The notes below the pieces were generated by a model that saw nothing but the letters and a program-made list of their open reading frames with translations, was not told the origin of the DNA and ran no database searches. A stretch of 64,000 bases of DNA from Comamonadaceae bacterium (lineage in GTDB: Bacteria; Pseudomonadota; Gammaproteobacteria; Burkholderiales; Burkholderiaceae_C): positions 1-64,000 of the forward strand of contig CANCUP010000002.1 of assembly GCA_947381325.1 (NCBI GenBank), written 5' to 3'. Every line of letters begins with the position of its first letter. The stretch's first letter is position 1. This document shows, one piece after another, positions 18,888 to 26,707 of the stretch. The position numbers and the translations under genes were made by a program.

Positions 18888-18929
18888 GCTCCTAAGGTTG
18901 ATGGTTGGCGTTGCCAACCCCGAAGGAGC
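18888..18929 (-). promoter_or_regulatory. Hairpin that sequesters the metK ribosome binding site
   Basis: On the minus strand GCTCCT (18929-18924) is complementary to AGGAGC (18893-18888), which is the metK Shine-Dalgarno seven bases before ATG. Between them is a perfect inner hairpin of 7 bp (18903-18909 with 18913-18919) and a 3-base loop. The nested structure would hide the ribosome site when formed, making it a plausible expression platform for the aptamer-like element just upstream. Confidence 0.65.
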
Positions 18930-18934
18930 CCGGC

Positions 18935-19026
18935 GAACGCTTTAGCAGATGAACCAGTGTTGACCGATTCGGGTCCCACCGAAGTGGGGTTGTCGCTCTG
19001 CAAGTTGCTCTGTTAACTCAGCGACA
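18935..19026 (-). promoter_or_regulatory. SAM-II-like riboswitch aptamer in the metK leader (candidate)
   Basis: On the minus strand a P1 stem GTCGCT/AGCGAC (19025-19020 with 18997-18992) closes a loop that starts GAGTTAAC and ends CTTGCAG immediately before the 3' P1 strand, the layout and bases remembered from SAM-II (metA-type) aptamers. Downstream, CTGCTAAAG (18948-18940) contains the conserved SAM-II GCUAAA, and its CTGC can pair with GCAG of the P1 loop to form the pseudoknot. Unlike compact SAM-II RNAs, a 5-bp GNRA-like hairpin (18975-18988) is inserted between P1 and the pseudoknot strand. Position before metK fits SAM sensing. Covariance-model scoring is needed. Confidence 0.55.
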
Positions 19027-19032
19027 ATCAAT

Positions 19033-19038
19033 ATTGTA
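19033..19038 (-). promoter_or_regulatory. Candidate -10 box for metK
   Basis: TACAAT on the minus strand would place transcription start near 19026, exactly at the first base of the proposed riboswitch P1 stem. No strong -35 hexamer is seen 17 bases upstream. Confidence 0.5.
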
Positions 19039-19067
19039 ATTTAACTTTTATCGTTCTGATCCGCCTC

Positions 19068-19934
19068 ATGGCTGCTGCAACCCGCTTGTTTGTTTGGCTA
19101 TCGCGCATGCCCCTGTCGAGGATGCAACGCGTGGGTGCTGTGCTGGGCTGGTTGGTGTGGGCTGTGTCGCCGCGTTATCGCCAACACTTCAAGGCCAATG
19201 TGCAGGCTGCCGGAGTGCCTTGGCACGACGCGCGTCCTGCGATCGCGGCCATGGGCATGATGGTGGCTGAGCTGCCGTGGGTGTGGATGCGCTCAACCGC
19301 CCCCCCCTTGGGTGACGTGGTGCGTTGGGACGGTGCGGAGCATTTTGAAGCGGCCATGCGCGCAGGCAAGGGGGTCATTGTGATGTCGCCCCATTTGGGC
19401 TGTTGGGAAATTGGCGCGCAAGCGATTGCCGAAAAATTTGGGCCGCGTTTTGGCCCTTTGGTGGCGCTGTACCGACCGGCCCGCAAAGCATGGCTCGAGC
19501 CCTTGGTGGCACAAGCCAGAACGCGCCCCTACTTGGCTTCCGCGCCCACCTCTTTGGCGGGGGTGCGCACCTTGATTCGCACCTTGCGTGCCGGTGGCTA
19601 CACCGCCATATTGCCCGACCAAGTGCCACCATTGGGGCAAGGTGTGTGGGCCCCTTTCTTTGGCCGTGAGGTCTACACCATGACCTTGTTGTCCAAACTG
19701 GCGCAACAGACCGGCGCCACCGTGCTCTTGACGTGGTGTGAACGCTTGGCGCCGGGGCAAGGTTTTTGCCTGCACATGCGACCTTTCAACGCGCCCGAGT
19801 TGTTGGACGTCAACTGCCCGCCTGAGCTGGCGGCGGCAGCGGTCAACCGTGGCGTTGAGCAATTGGTGCGGGCGGCTCCCGGGCAATACCTTTGGAGCTA
19901 TGCGCGCGACAAACAACCGCGGGCAGAGGGCTAG
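19068..19934 (+). CDS. Lipid A biosynthesis (lysophospholipid) acyltransferase, first copy
   Basis: A 288-residue inner-membrane-associated LpxL/LpxM-family acyltransferase that adds a secondary acyl chain to lipid A from acyl-ACP. The HX4E catalytic motif is seen in SPHLGCWEI near residue 105. It is divergent from metK and followed after three bases by a second family member. The two may acylate different positions of Kdo2-lipid A (LpxL-like and LpxM-like roles), but which is which cannot be told by eye. Confidence 0.87.
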   Translation: MAAATRLFVWLSRMPLSRMQRVGAVLGWLVWAVSPRYRQHFKANVQAAGVPWHDARPAIAAMGMMVAELPWVWMRSTAPPLGDVVRWDGAEHFEAAMRAGKGVIVMSPHLGCWEIGAQAIAEKFGPRFGPLVALYRPARKAWLEPLVAQARTRPYLASAPTSLAGVRTLIRTLRAGGYTAILPDQVPPLGQGVWAPFFGREVYTMTLLSKLAQQTGATVLLTWCERLAPGQGFCLHMRPFNAPELLDVNCPPELAAAAVNRGVEQLVRAAPGQYLWSYARDKQPRAEG

Positions 19935-19937
19935 GCC

Positions 19938-20804
19938 ATGGGCTCGCACATGGGGCTTTGGTTGTTGCGCGGATTGGGGTATTTGCCCTTGCCGTTCCTG
20001 CGTGCTTTGGGCGCTGGCTTAGGGCTGTTGTTGTTTGTGCTGGTGGCCGAGCGGCGTCACGTGGTGCTGACCAACTTGCGCATTTGCTTTCCTGCGTTGA
20101 GCCCCCGAGCGCGCGCCGAGTTGGCGCGCCAGAGTTTTGTGCATTTTGCCCAGGCTTGGTTGGACCGCAGCTGGCTGTGGCACCGCGCGCCGGCGTGCAT
20201 CCGTTCGCGTGTGGCGTTGACCGGCGAGGTGGCCGATTTGTTGCAAGCACAACCCACCGTGCTGTTTGCGCCCCATTTCGTGGGCCTGGACGTGGGGTGG
20301 ACAGCGCTGACACTGAATTTGCCCTTGCACTTCACCACCATCTTCACGCCGCAATCCAATGCCGCCGTGGACGCTTGGGTGGCCCAGGGCCGTCAACGTT
20401 TTGGCGATGTGCGTTTGTTCAGCCGAGAAGATGGCGTCAAGCCGATCGTCAGCGCCTTGCGCCACGATGCCTTGCTGTATTTGTTGCCTGACATGAACTT
20501 TGGCGCCAATGAATCGATCTTTGTCCCGTTTTACGGCGAGCTTGCCGCGACGGTGCCTTCGTTGTCACGTTTTGCCAAATTGGGACGTGCCCGTGTGGTG
20601 CCTGTGATCACCCGCATGACGGCCAGCGGGTATGAGGTGGTGGTGCATCCGGCATGGACCGACTTTCCCACCGACGATGCGCAGGCCGATACCGCCACCA
20701 TGAATCGGCGTTTGCAAGACATGATTGAGACCATGCCGGCGCAGTACTTCTGGGTGCACAAGCGTTTCAAAACCCGGCCAGAGGGTGCGCCAGAGCTGTA
20801 TTGA
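19938..20804 (+). CDS. Lipid A biosynthesis (lysophospholipid) acyltransferase, second copy
   Basis: A 288-residue paralogue of the preceding gene, starting at ATG 19938. The N-terminal hydrophobic stretch (about 6-38) anchors it to the inner membrane; the catalytic motif reads APHFVGLD (HX4D) near residue 113. The change from E to D in the motif and low direct similarity argue for an older duplication with split acyl or site preference. It ends 27 bases from the convergent engB. Confidence 0.86.
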   Translation: MGSHMGLWLLRGLGYLPLPFLRALGAGLGLLLFVLVAERRHVVLTNLRICFPALSPRARAELARQSFVHFAQAWLDRSWLWHRAPACIRSRVALTGEVADLLQAQPTVLFAPHFVGLDVGWTALTLNLPLHFTTIFTPQSNAAVDAWVAQGRQRFGDVRLFSREDGVKPIVSALRHDALLYLLPDMNFGANESIFVPFYGELAATVPSLSRFAKLGRARVVPVITRMTASGYEVVVHPAWTDFPTDDAQADTATMNRRLQDMIETMPAQYFWVHKRFKTRPEGAPELY

Positions 20805-20831
20805 CGGCGGTGTGTGGCGTGCCCGCTGGAA

Positions 20832-21557
20832 TCAGGGGTGCATCCAGTCGTAGAGCAAGGTGGCGACTTCGTCCACGCCTTGCTTTTTGAGGGCAGAAAA
20901 CAGTTTGACTTGTCCGCCACCAGCTTGCAGTTTGGCGATCGAGAGTGCTTTGGCACCCTCGGTGCGGTTGAGCTTGTCGGCCTTGGTCAGCAGCACCAAG
21001 AACTTCAGACCCTCTTCCACGCGCGGGCGAATCACGTCGAGCAAGATGTCGTCCAAATCGGTCAAGCCATGGCGTGGGTCGCACAGCAGCACCACGGCGC
21101 GCAGGTTCTCGCGGGTGAGCAAATAGTTGGCCATCACTTGCTGCCAGCGGATCTTGTCTTGCTTGGGGACCGCGGCGTAGCCATAGCCCGGCAAGTCAGC
21201 CAGCACCGCATCGGTTTGGCCTTGGCGGCCCAAAGCAAACAGGTTGATGTGCTGGGTGCGACCGGGTGTTTTGGACGCATAGGCCAAGCGCTTTTGCTGC
21301 GTCAGCACATTGATGCAGGTGGACTTGCCTGCGTTGGAGCGCCCGACAAAGGCAATTTCTGGCAATTCGTAGGCGGGCAGGTGGTGCAGTTGGGCGGCGG
21401 TGGTCAAAAACCGGGCGGTGTGCAACCAGCCCATGGCATGCTTGGCCTGATCGGCGGGACTCAACAATGCGGGCGAAGGCGCAGCCGAGACGCTGAGCAC
21501 GGGTTCCTCCGGGGTGTGGGCGGGGGAGGGGGCGGCTTGGGTGTCTGGCTGATTCAT
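20832..21557 (-). CDS. engB: Ribosome biogenesis GTPase EngB (YihA/YsxC)
   Basis: A 241-residue TRAFAC GTPase needed for 50S assembly. G1 is GRSNAGKST at 72-80, G3 DLPGYG at 121-126 and G4 TKAD at 191-194. The N-terminal ~35 residues are a Pro/Ala-rich extension not seen in E. coli YihA. A TACAAT box lies five bases before the ATG and there is no Shine-Dalgarno sequence, so the mRNA may be leaderless. It is divergent from the cytochrome c4 gene. Confidence 0.94.
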   Translation of the reverse strand: MNQPDTQAAPSPAHTPEEPVLSVSAAPSPALLSPADQAKHAMGWLHTARFLTTAAQLHHLPAYELPEIAFVGRSNAGKSTCINVLTQQKRLAYASKTPGRTQHINLFALGRQGQTDAVLADLPGYGYAAVPKQDKIRWQQVMANYLLTRENLRAVVLLCDPRHGLTDLDDILLDVIRPRVEEGLKFLVLLTKADKLNRTEGAKALSIAKLQAGGGQVKLFSALKKQGVDEVATLLYDWMHP

Positions 21558-21562
21558 GCAGC

Positions 21563-21568
21563 ATTGTA
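21563..21568 (-). promoter_or_regulatory. -10 box of engB, possibly giving a leaderless mRNA
   Basis: TACAAT on the minus strand, with only five bases (GCTGC) between it and the engB ATG. Normal start-site spacing puts the first transcribed base at or next to the start codon. On the plus strand the overlapping TAGAAT (21567-21572) could serve the divergent cytochrome c4 gene. Confidence 0.45.
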
Positions 21569-21620
21569 GAATCTGCCGAGTTTTTCAACGTCTTTGCGCG
21601 TCTTTTACCAAAGCACCTCT

Positions 21621-22247
21621 ATGAAATTGTTTGCCTCTTTGCTGATCGCTGCCGCCTTGGTGGCTCCTGTTGTGTCTGCACACGCCAACGAACCCGCCAA
21701 AGCCGCCAAGCCAGACTTGGCCAAAGGCGAAGCCAGCTTCACAGCCGTGTGCGCGGCCTGCCACGGTGCCGATGGCAACTCGGGCACTCCCGTCAACCCC
21801 AAGCTGGCCCAGCAGCACCCTGAGTACATCGTCAAGCAACTGCAAGAGTTCAAATCAGGCAAGCGAGCCAATGCCATCATGAGCGGCATGGCAGCAGCCC
21901 TCAGCGATGACGACATGAAGAACATCGCCGCTTGGGTGGGTTCCAAAAAAGCCAAAACCGGCTTTGCCAAAGACAAAGAGTTGGTCACCCTGGGTGAACG
22001 CATTTACCGTGGTGGCATTGCCGACCGTCAAATTGCGGCTTGCGCTGGTTGCCACACGCCCAACGGTGCGGGTATTCCTTCGCAGTACCCCCGTCTGTCA
22101 GGTCAGCATGCTGAATACACCGCCGCCCAACTGACGGCGTTCCGTGACGGCGTGCGCAAAAACAGCGTGCAAATGGCCCAAGTGGCCGCCAAGCTCAACG
22201 ACCGCGAAATCAAAGCCGTGGCCGACTACATGGCCGGTCTGCGTTGA
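21621..22247 (+). CDS. Dihaem cytochrome c4
   Basis: A 208-residue periplasmic electron carrier with a signal peptide (about 1-22, ending VSAHA) and two CXXCH haem sites: CAACH at 44-48 and CAGCH at 141-145, each in a ~90-residue cytochrome c domain. Two similar domains in tandem and the spacing identify the c4 family, which links the bc1 complex to terminal oxidases. The ATG at 21621 is used although the frame is open 27 bases upstream. A strong terminator follows. Confidence 0.92.
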   Translation: MKLFASLLIAAALVAPVVSAHANEPAKAAKPDLAKGEASFTAVCAACHGADGNSGTPVNPKLAQQHPEYIVKQLQEFKSGKRANAIMSGMAAALSDDDMKNIAAWVGSKKAKTGFAKDKELVTLGERIYRGGIADRQIAACAGCHTPNGAGIPSQYPRLSGQHAEYTAAQLTAFRDGVRKNSVQMAQVAAKLNDREIKAVADYMAGLR

Positions 22248-22264
22248 TCTGACCCCTTGTGTGC

Positions 22265-22295
22265 AAAAAAGCTGGCCGTGTGCCAGCTTTTTTTT
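22265..22295 (+). terminator. Intrinsic terminator after cytochrome c4
   Basis: A stem with gctggc (22271-22276) and gccagc (22282-22287), extended by A/T pairs, ends in a T8 tract to 22295. The A6 run on the other side would allow it to work on both strands. Confidence 0.92.
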
Positions 22296-22405
22296 GGGTT
22301 TTGAATTTGCACAACTTCCTTGGCCCACGTCTGGCCTTTGAGGCGCGGCGCTGCACCTTGGCGTCAAGCACCGCACAATGTCACGCTTGACCACCAGGAG
22401 ATACC

Positions 22406-23419
22406 GTGCAGCGCCACCTCTTTTCAGCCCACAGTGATTCAGGATTTATTCACCCCTACAGCAGCGAGATCACGCCACAGGCCGCGTATGTGAAGCGGCG
22501 AGACTGGTTGAAACAACTCACAGCGGGTGCAGGAGGCGCGGCCCTCGCTGCGTGGGCGGGTCGTGAGGCCTGGGCCCAATCCGCTGTGGCCAAGCCCGGC
22601 AAGCTCAGCCCTCTGGTGGGCGCGGTGAGTCGCCAAGCGGGGGGCACCACGATGGAGAAGGTCACGCCTTATGCCGATGCCAGCAGCTACAACAATTACT
22701 ACGAGTTCGGCACCGACAAAGCCGACCCGGCCAAATACGCCCACACCCTCAAGACCCAGCCCTGGCGTGTCGATATCGAAGGTTTGGTCAAAAAGCCGGG
22801 GCCCATCGATCTGGAAGAACTGCTCAAGGTCAGCCCCATGGAGGAGCGCATTTACCGTTTGCGCTGCGTGGAGGGGTGGTCGATGGTCATCCCCTGGGTG
22901 GGCTACTCCTTGTCCGAATTGATCAAACGTGTCGAGCCTTTGGGCAGCGCCAAGTATGTCGAGTTCATCACCCTGGCCGATCCCAAGACCATGCCGGGCG
23001 TGGCGTCACGTGTGCTGGATTGGCCTTATGTGGAAGGGCTGCGTCTGGACGAAGCCATGCATCCTTTGACCCTGTTGAGTTTTGGCATGTACGGCGAGGT
23101 GCTGCCCAACCAAAGCGGCGCGCCCGTGCGCTTGGTGGTGCCTTGGAAATATGGCTTCAAAAGTGCCAAGAGCTTGGTCAAGATCCGTTTTGTCGACAAG
23201 CAACCCATCAACTCTTGGGGCCGCTCAGCGCCTCAGGAGTACGGGTTTTATTCCAACGTCAATCCGACGGTGGACCACCCACGCTGGAGCCAAGCCACCG
23301 AGCGACGCATTGGTGAAGACGGCCTGTTCGCCAAGAAGCGCAAGACCTTGATGTTCAACGGTTACGAAGCGCAGGTGGGTCAGCTCTACAAGGGCATGGA
23401 CCTGGCTAAGTTTTTCTGA
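22406..23419 (+). CDS. msrP: Protein-methionine-sulfoxide reductase, molybdopterin catalytic subunit MsrP
   Basis: A 337-residue periplasmic Mo-MPT enzyme that repairs oxidised methionines in envelope proteins. A Tat signal is visible (RRDWLK at 31-36, then a hydrophobic stretch to about 57), and Cys154 in RLRCVEGWS is the molybdenum ligand. The SEITP...Y..RR segment before the signal is typical. GTG at 22406 is supported by aggag upstream. It is followed by its haem partner msrQ. It depends on the Tat system, encoded at 61140-62620 in this same window. Confidence 0.94.
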   Translation: MQRHLFSAHSDSGFIHPYSSEITPQAAYVKRRDWLKQLTAGAGGAALAAWAGREAWAQSAVAKPGKLSPLVGAVSRQAGGTTMEKVTPYADASSYNNYYEFGTDKADPAKYAHTLKTQPWRVDIEGLVKKPGPIDLEELLKVSPMEERIYRLRCVEGWSMVIPWVGYSLSELIKRVEPLGSAKYVEFITLADPKTMPGVASRVLDWPYVEGLRLDEAMHPLTLLSFGMYGEVLPNQSGAPVRLVVPWKYGFKSAKSLVKIRFVDKQPINSWGRSAPQEYGFYSNVNPTVDHPRWSQATERRIGEDGLFAKKRKTLMFNGYEAQVGQLYKGMDLAKFF

Positions 23420-23433
23420 ACACGACGCGCGCT

Positions 23434-24054
23434 GTGTCCGTGACCCTGACCGTGCGCTCGGCCTTGCGTCACGCGGCGGCCAAGCCGCTGTTGGGCGGCG
23501 TGTTGGTGATGCCTTTTGCTTGGCTGCTGTGGGGCGCGCTCAACGATGCGCTGGGGGCCAACCCCGCCGAATACCTGATCCGCTCTTCGGGCGACTGGAC
23601 CTTGCGTGCCTTGTGCCTGGCACTGGCCGTGACCCCCTTGCGTGTGAGCTTGGGGTGGCCCGAGCTGGCGCGTTTTCGCCGCATGCTGGGGCTCACGGTG
23701 TATGGCTATGCGCTGCTGCACCTGCTGTGTTACAGCTGGCTCGATATGGGCTTTGAGTGGGGCGACATCGCCCTTGACATTGCCAAGCGCCCGTTCATTT
23801 GGATGGGCTTTTCAGGCTTTGTGTTGCTCACGCCCTTGGCGGCCACGTCGTTCAATGCGGCCATTCGGCGTTTAGGGGCCAAGCGCTGGCAAACTTTGCA
23901 CAAGGCGGTCTACTGGGTGGCTGGCTTGGCGGTATTGCACTTTTACTGGATGCGTGCGGGCAAGCACAACTTTGCCGAGGTGTGGGTGTATGGCGGCGTG
24001 CTGGCTGGATTGCTGGGCTGGCGCTTGGTGCGCAGATTCAAGCGCACCACTTAA
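23434..24054 (+). CDS. msrQ: Protein-methionine-sulfoxide reductase haem-binding subunit MsrQ
   Basis: A 206-residue inner-membrane b-type haem protein with about six membrane segments that passes electrons from the quinone pool or flavin reductase to MsrP. The FRR-like fold shows conserved histidines in helices (LLHLLCYSW; LHKAVYWVAGLAVLHFYW). GTG at 23434, 14 bases after msrP, is the likely start, with a second GTG two codons later as alternative. Confidence 0.92.
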   Translation: MSVTLTVRSALRHAAAKPLLGGVLVMPFAWLLWGALNDALGANPAEYLIRSSGDWTLRALCLALAVTPLRVSLGWPELARFRRMLGLTVYGYALLHLLCYSWLDMGFEWGDIALDIAKRPFIWMGFSGFVLLTPLAATSFNAAIRRLGAKRWQTLHKAVYWVAGLAVLHFYWMRAGKHNFAEVWVYGGVLAGLLGWRLVRRFKRTT

Positions 24055-24105
24055 AGATTTGAAGTCAACCAATTTCGGGCTCAGTCAAGAGGTGCGTCAC
24101 ACTTC

Positions 24106-24144
24106 AGGCTGTGAGTGGCCATTTTTGCTAGTATCCACAAGCCT
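24106..24144 (+). promoter_or_regulatory. Toxin-antitoxin promoter and imperfect operator
   Basis: An extended -10 (TGCTAGTAT, 24126-24134) lies 35 bases before the antitoxin ATG. It is flanked by an imperfect inverted repeat: aggct..gtgagtgg at 24106-24118 and ccacaagcct at 24135-24144. That arrangement is typical of autoregulated toxin-antitoxin operons. Confidence 0.45.
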
Positions 24145-24168
24145 GCTGTTTGCAAGAGCGAGGAATTT

Positions 24169-24390
24169 ATGACGACCATCGATATTGCAGCGATGCCTGC
24201 ATCAGAAAAGCTCAAGCTGATGGAGGCGCTTTGGGACTCCCTCTGCGTGAGTTCGGAAGGTGATTTTGAATCCCCCGCATGGCATGAGAAGGCCTTGAAG
24301 GATGCCGAACAGGCGCTGGCTGCGGGTGTGGCGACTATGGTTGACTGGGACCAAGCCAAGGATCATCTGCGCGCTCGCAAACAAGCGTGA
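24169..24390 (+). CDS. Addiction-module antitoxin (unstable antitoxin family)
   Basis: A 73-residue acidic protein beginning MTTIDIAAMPASEKLKLME, with ALWDSL and ESPAWHEKAL segments typical of the PF09720 antitoxins that pair with RelE/ParE-like toxins. The ATG at 24169 has gagcgagg upstream. Its stop overlaps the toxin start (GTGA), the usual coupled order. It probably neutralises the toxin and represses the shared promoter. Confidence 0.85.
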   Translation: MTTIDIAAMPASEKLKLMEALWDSLCVSSEGDFESPAWHEKALKDAEQALAAGVATMVDWDQAKDHLRARKQA

Positions 24391-24683
24391 AAATCCGCCT
24401 ACTTTCCCTCGCAATTGACGACCTTCGCGCAGGTTCTCGCTTTTACGAAAGCCAGCAAACGGGGCTTGGTGACTATTTTCTTGACGCGCTGTTCTCAGAC
24501 ATTGATTCGTTGCTGTTGTACGCAGGCGTTCACCAAAAGGTGTTCGGCTACCACCGCGCGCTTTCTAAACGGTTTCCCTACGCGATCTACTACCGTGTCG
24601 GTGTAGAGGAGGTGCAAGTTTGGCGTGTGCTCGACTGTCGCCAGAACCCCACTTCCATCAAGCAAAGGCTTCAACGAGATTGA
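24387..24683 (+). CDS. RelE/ParE-family toxin
   Basis: A 98-residue basic protein starting with GTG at 24387, overlapping the antitoxin stop. The N-terminal helices (LAIDDLRAGSRFYESQQTGLGDYFLDAL) and the strand block FPYAIYYRV...VQVWRVLDCRQNP match the ParE/RelE fold with its C-terminal R.NP-type segment. RelE members cleave mRNA on the ribosome and ParE members poison gyrase; which applies is not clear. The pair looks intact and stands between msrPQ and lysA. Confidence 0.85.
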   Translation: MKIRLLSLAIDDLRAGSRFYESQQTGLGDYFLDALFSDIDSLLLYAGVHQKVFGYHRALSKRFPYAIYYRVGVEEVQVWRVLDCRQNPTSIKQRLQRD

Positions 24684-24727
24684 GCGACGCAGTTCGCTTG
24701 GCGAGGCCAAACAACCTACAAACGCAT

Positions 24728-26026
24728 TCAGTCAGTGAGGTCTTTGACTTGACCGACCAAGCGCTCCAGAGCCATTTGCTCAGCGGCTGACTCGCGGCGG
24801 CGAATCACATGGGCCTGGGTGCCGTCGACCAACACTTCCGCTGCACGTCCACGGGTGTTGTAGTTGCTGGCCATGGCCATGCAGTAGGCGCCGGTAGAGA
24901 GCACGGCCAACACATCACCGGCCTGCACCACCAATTGGCGGTCACGACCGAGCCAGTCGCCGCTTTCGCAAATTGGGCCGACCACGTCGTAGCACACGCT
25001 GTCACCCGCGCGGGGTGCGAGTGGCACGATTTGGTGGAAGGCCTCGTACATGGCGGGACGGGGCAAGTCGTTCATGGCAGCGTCGACGATGCAAAAGTTT
25101 TTCTGCTCGCCGGGCTTGAGGTAGAGCACCTCGGTCAGGCACACCCCGGCATTGCCCACCAGCGAGCGACCGGGTTCGATCATCAGTTGGCGCTGACCAT
25201 AGCCACGTGCATCGAGCTTGGCGAGCAGTTGCGCCCACAGCGCATCGGCGGCGGGCGGAGTGTCGCCGTTGTAGTTGATGCCCAAGCCACCGCCAAAGTC
25301 GATGTGGGCAATGGCAATGCCTGCGGCTTCGATGGCGTCCACCAAATCGAGCACGCGGTCCATTGCATCCAGGTAGGGCGTCGCCTCGGTGATTTGCGAG
25401 CCAATGTGGCAGTCAATGCCCACCACCTGCAAACCTGGCAGTGACGCGGCGCGCTGGTAGGTGCGCAAGGCTTGCTCGTGGGCGACGCCAAATTTGTTGC
25501 CCTTGAGTCCGGTGGAGATGTAGGGGTGGGTCTTGGCGTCCACATTGGGGTTGACGCGGATGCTCACGGGCGCGCGCAGGCCCATGGCGTGTGCCACCTC
25601 GCTCAAAACTTCCAGTTCGGCATCGCTCTCGACGTTGAAGCAGGCGATGCCCGCTTGCAGGGCTTGGCGCATTTCGGCGCGGGTTTTGCCCACCCCTGAA
25701 AAAATGACTTTGCGCGGGTCGCCACCGGCGGCGATGACGCGTTCCAACTCGCCGCCCGAGACGATGTCAAAGCCACAGCCGGCCTGTGCAAACACTTGCA
25801 GCACACCCAAGGACGAGTTGGCTTTCATGGCGTAGCAGATGCGGGCCTTGCGCCCAGCAAAGCCACGTTGATAAGCGGCCAGTGCGCTCAGCATGGCGGC
25901 TTTGGAGTAAACAAACAAGGGCGTGCCGTGCTGCGCGGCCAGGTCGGCCAGTTTCACGCCTTCTAGGTAAAGGGCATTGTGTTGGGTGGCCACAAAGGGG
26001 GCGCCGGCAAGCGAGGGGTGTGACAT
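24728..26026 (-). CDS. lysA: Diaminopimelate decarboxylase
   Basis: A 432-residue PLP enzyme that makes lysine from meso-diaminopimelate. The PLP lysine is Lys68 in YAMKANSS, the glycine-rich HIDFGGGLG loop binds phosphate, and CESGDWLG carries the active-site Cys of the second subunit. It lies downstream of lptM on the same strand with a 29-base gap, as is common in beta- and gammaproteobacteria (yifL-lysA/dapF region). Confidence 0.95.
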   Translation of the reverse strand: MSHPSLAGAPFVATQHNALYLEGVKLADLAAQHGTPLFVYSKAAMLSALAAYQRGFAGRKARICYAMKANSSLGVLQVFAQAGCGFDIVSGGELERVIAAGGDPRKVIFSGVGKTRAEMRQALQAGIACFNVESDAELEVLSEVAHAMGLRAPVSIRVNPNVDAKTHPYISTGLKGNKFGVAHEQALRTYQRAASLPGLQVVGIDCHIGSQITEATPYLDAMDRVLDLVDAIEAAGIAIAHIDFGGGLGINYNGDTPPAADALWAQLLAKLDARGYGQRQLMIEPGRSLVGNAGVCLTEVLYLKPGEQKNFCIVDAAMNDLPRPAMYEAFHQIVPLAPRAGDSVCYDVVGPICESGDWLGRDRQLVVQAGDVLAVLSTGAYCMAMASNYNTRGRAAEVLVDGTQAHVIRRRESAAEQMALERLVGQVKDLTD

Positions 26027-26055
26027 CGAACAGCTCGTGAAAGAAAACAGAAAAA

Positions 26056-26313
26056 TCAGCGGCCCGATGACGCGGGGCTGACCGGTGCCGAGGCGGCAGG
26101 CGTGGGGGATGGCGCGCTGGACGCCGCGCCACCGGGCAACTGGCGGCGCACGATCTCGGGCAAGGTGGCGCGTTGTTGAAACTCGGGGTCGTTGGGCAAT
26201 TGCAGCGGCCCTTTTTGACCGCAGGCTACCAACAGCACCACAGCGCCTGCAATGGCGGCCACACGGCCACCAAGGGCACTGGCCCTGACTAGAATCTTTT
26301 GCTCAATACCCAT
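26056..26313 (-). CDS. lptM: LPS translocon maturation lipoprotein LptM (YifL-like)
   Basis: An 85-residue lipoprotein with the lipobox LVAC at residues 28-31 and the hallmark [10 protein letters not shown] directly after it. LptM helps the outer-membrane LptD/LptE translocon fold by mimicking LPS binding. The C-terminus is a Pro/Ser/Ala-rich tail. The start is 13 bases from the divergent cyaY, the classical yifL/cyaY arrangement. TACAAT lies seven bases before the ATG with no ribosome site, so the mRNA may be leaderless. Confidence 0.88.
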   Translation of the reverse strand: MGIEQKILVRASALGGRVAAIAGAVVLLVACGQKGPLQLPNDPEFQQRATLPEIVRRQLPGGAASSAPSPTPAASAPVSPASSGR

Positions 26314-26320
26314 GGCGCAA

Positions 26321-26326
26321 ATTGTA
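26321..26326 (-). promoter_or_regulatory. -10 box of lptM, possibly giving a leaderless mRNA
   Basis: TACAAT on the minus strand is seven bases from the lptM ATG, so transcription would begin at or beside the start codon. The whole box lies in the 13-bp gap between lptM and cyaY. Confidence 0.42.
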
Positions 26327-26656
26327 ATGACCGATCTTGAATTCTTGGACCACGCTGAACAACTCCTGCGCGCGGTGGAGCTGGCGTGTGACCGCATCAA
26401 CGACGAGAGCGACGCCGACATCGACAACCAGCGCACCGGCGGCATGATCACGCTGACCTTTGCCAACCGCAGCCAAATCATCATCAACCTGCAAAAGCCC
26501 TTGCATGAGGTGTGGTTGGCGGCGCGCTCAGGGGGTTATCACTTTCGCTTTGATGGCCAGCAATGGGCCGACACCAAAGGGCAGGGTGAGTTCTTTCAGC
26601 GTTTGACGCAAGACGCCACCACCCAATCGGGCATGACGCTCACCTTCACAGCCTAG
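26327..26656 (+). CDS. cyaY: Frataxin homologue CyaY
   Basis: A 109-residue iron-binding regulator of Fe-S cluster assembly. The acidic first helix ([26 protein letters not shown]) is the iron-binding face, and the strand block with [16 protein letters not shown] and [11 protein letters not shown] is conserved in all frataxins. The frame is open upstream to 26252, but family length and the divergent lptM fix the ATG at 26327. Confidence 0.94.
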   Translation: MTDLEFLDHAEQLLRAVELACDRINDESDADIDNQRTGGMITLTFANRSQIIINLQKPLHEVWLAARSGGYHFRFDGQQWADTKGQGEFFQRLTQDATTQSGMTLTFTA

Positions 26657-26707
26657 GCCGACCCGGCCGCTCGCAGGCGGTTTCGCCCACAGCTTGGCGC
26701 GAGACGC

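Noticed and set aside
18935-19026. SAH, SAM-I and SAM-SAH riboswitch classes for the metK leader
   Set aside because: Their hallmark sequences as I remember them are not present; the conserved words fit SAM-II best.
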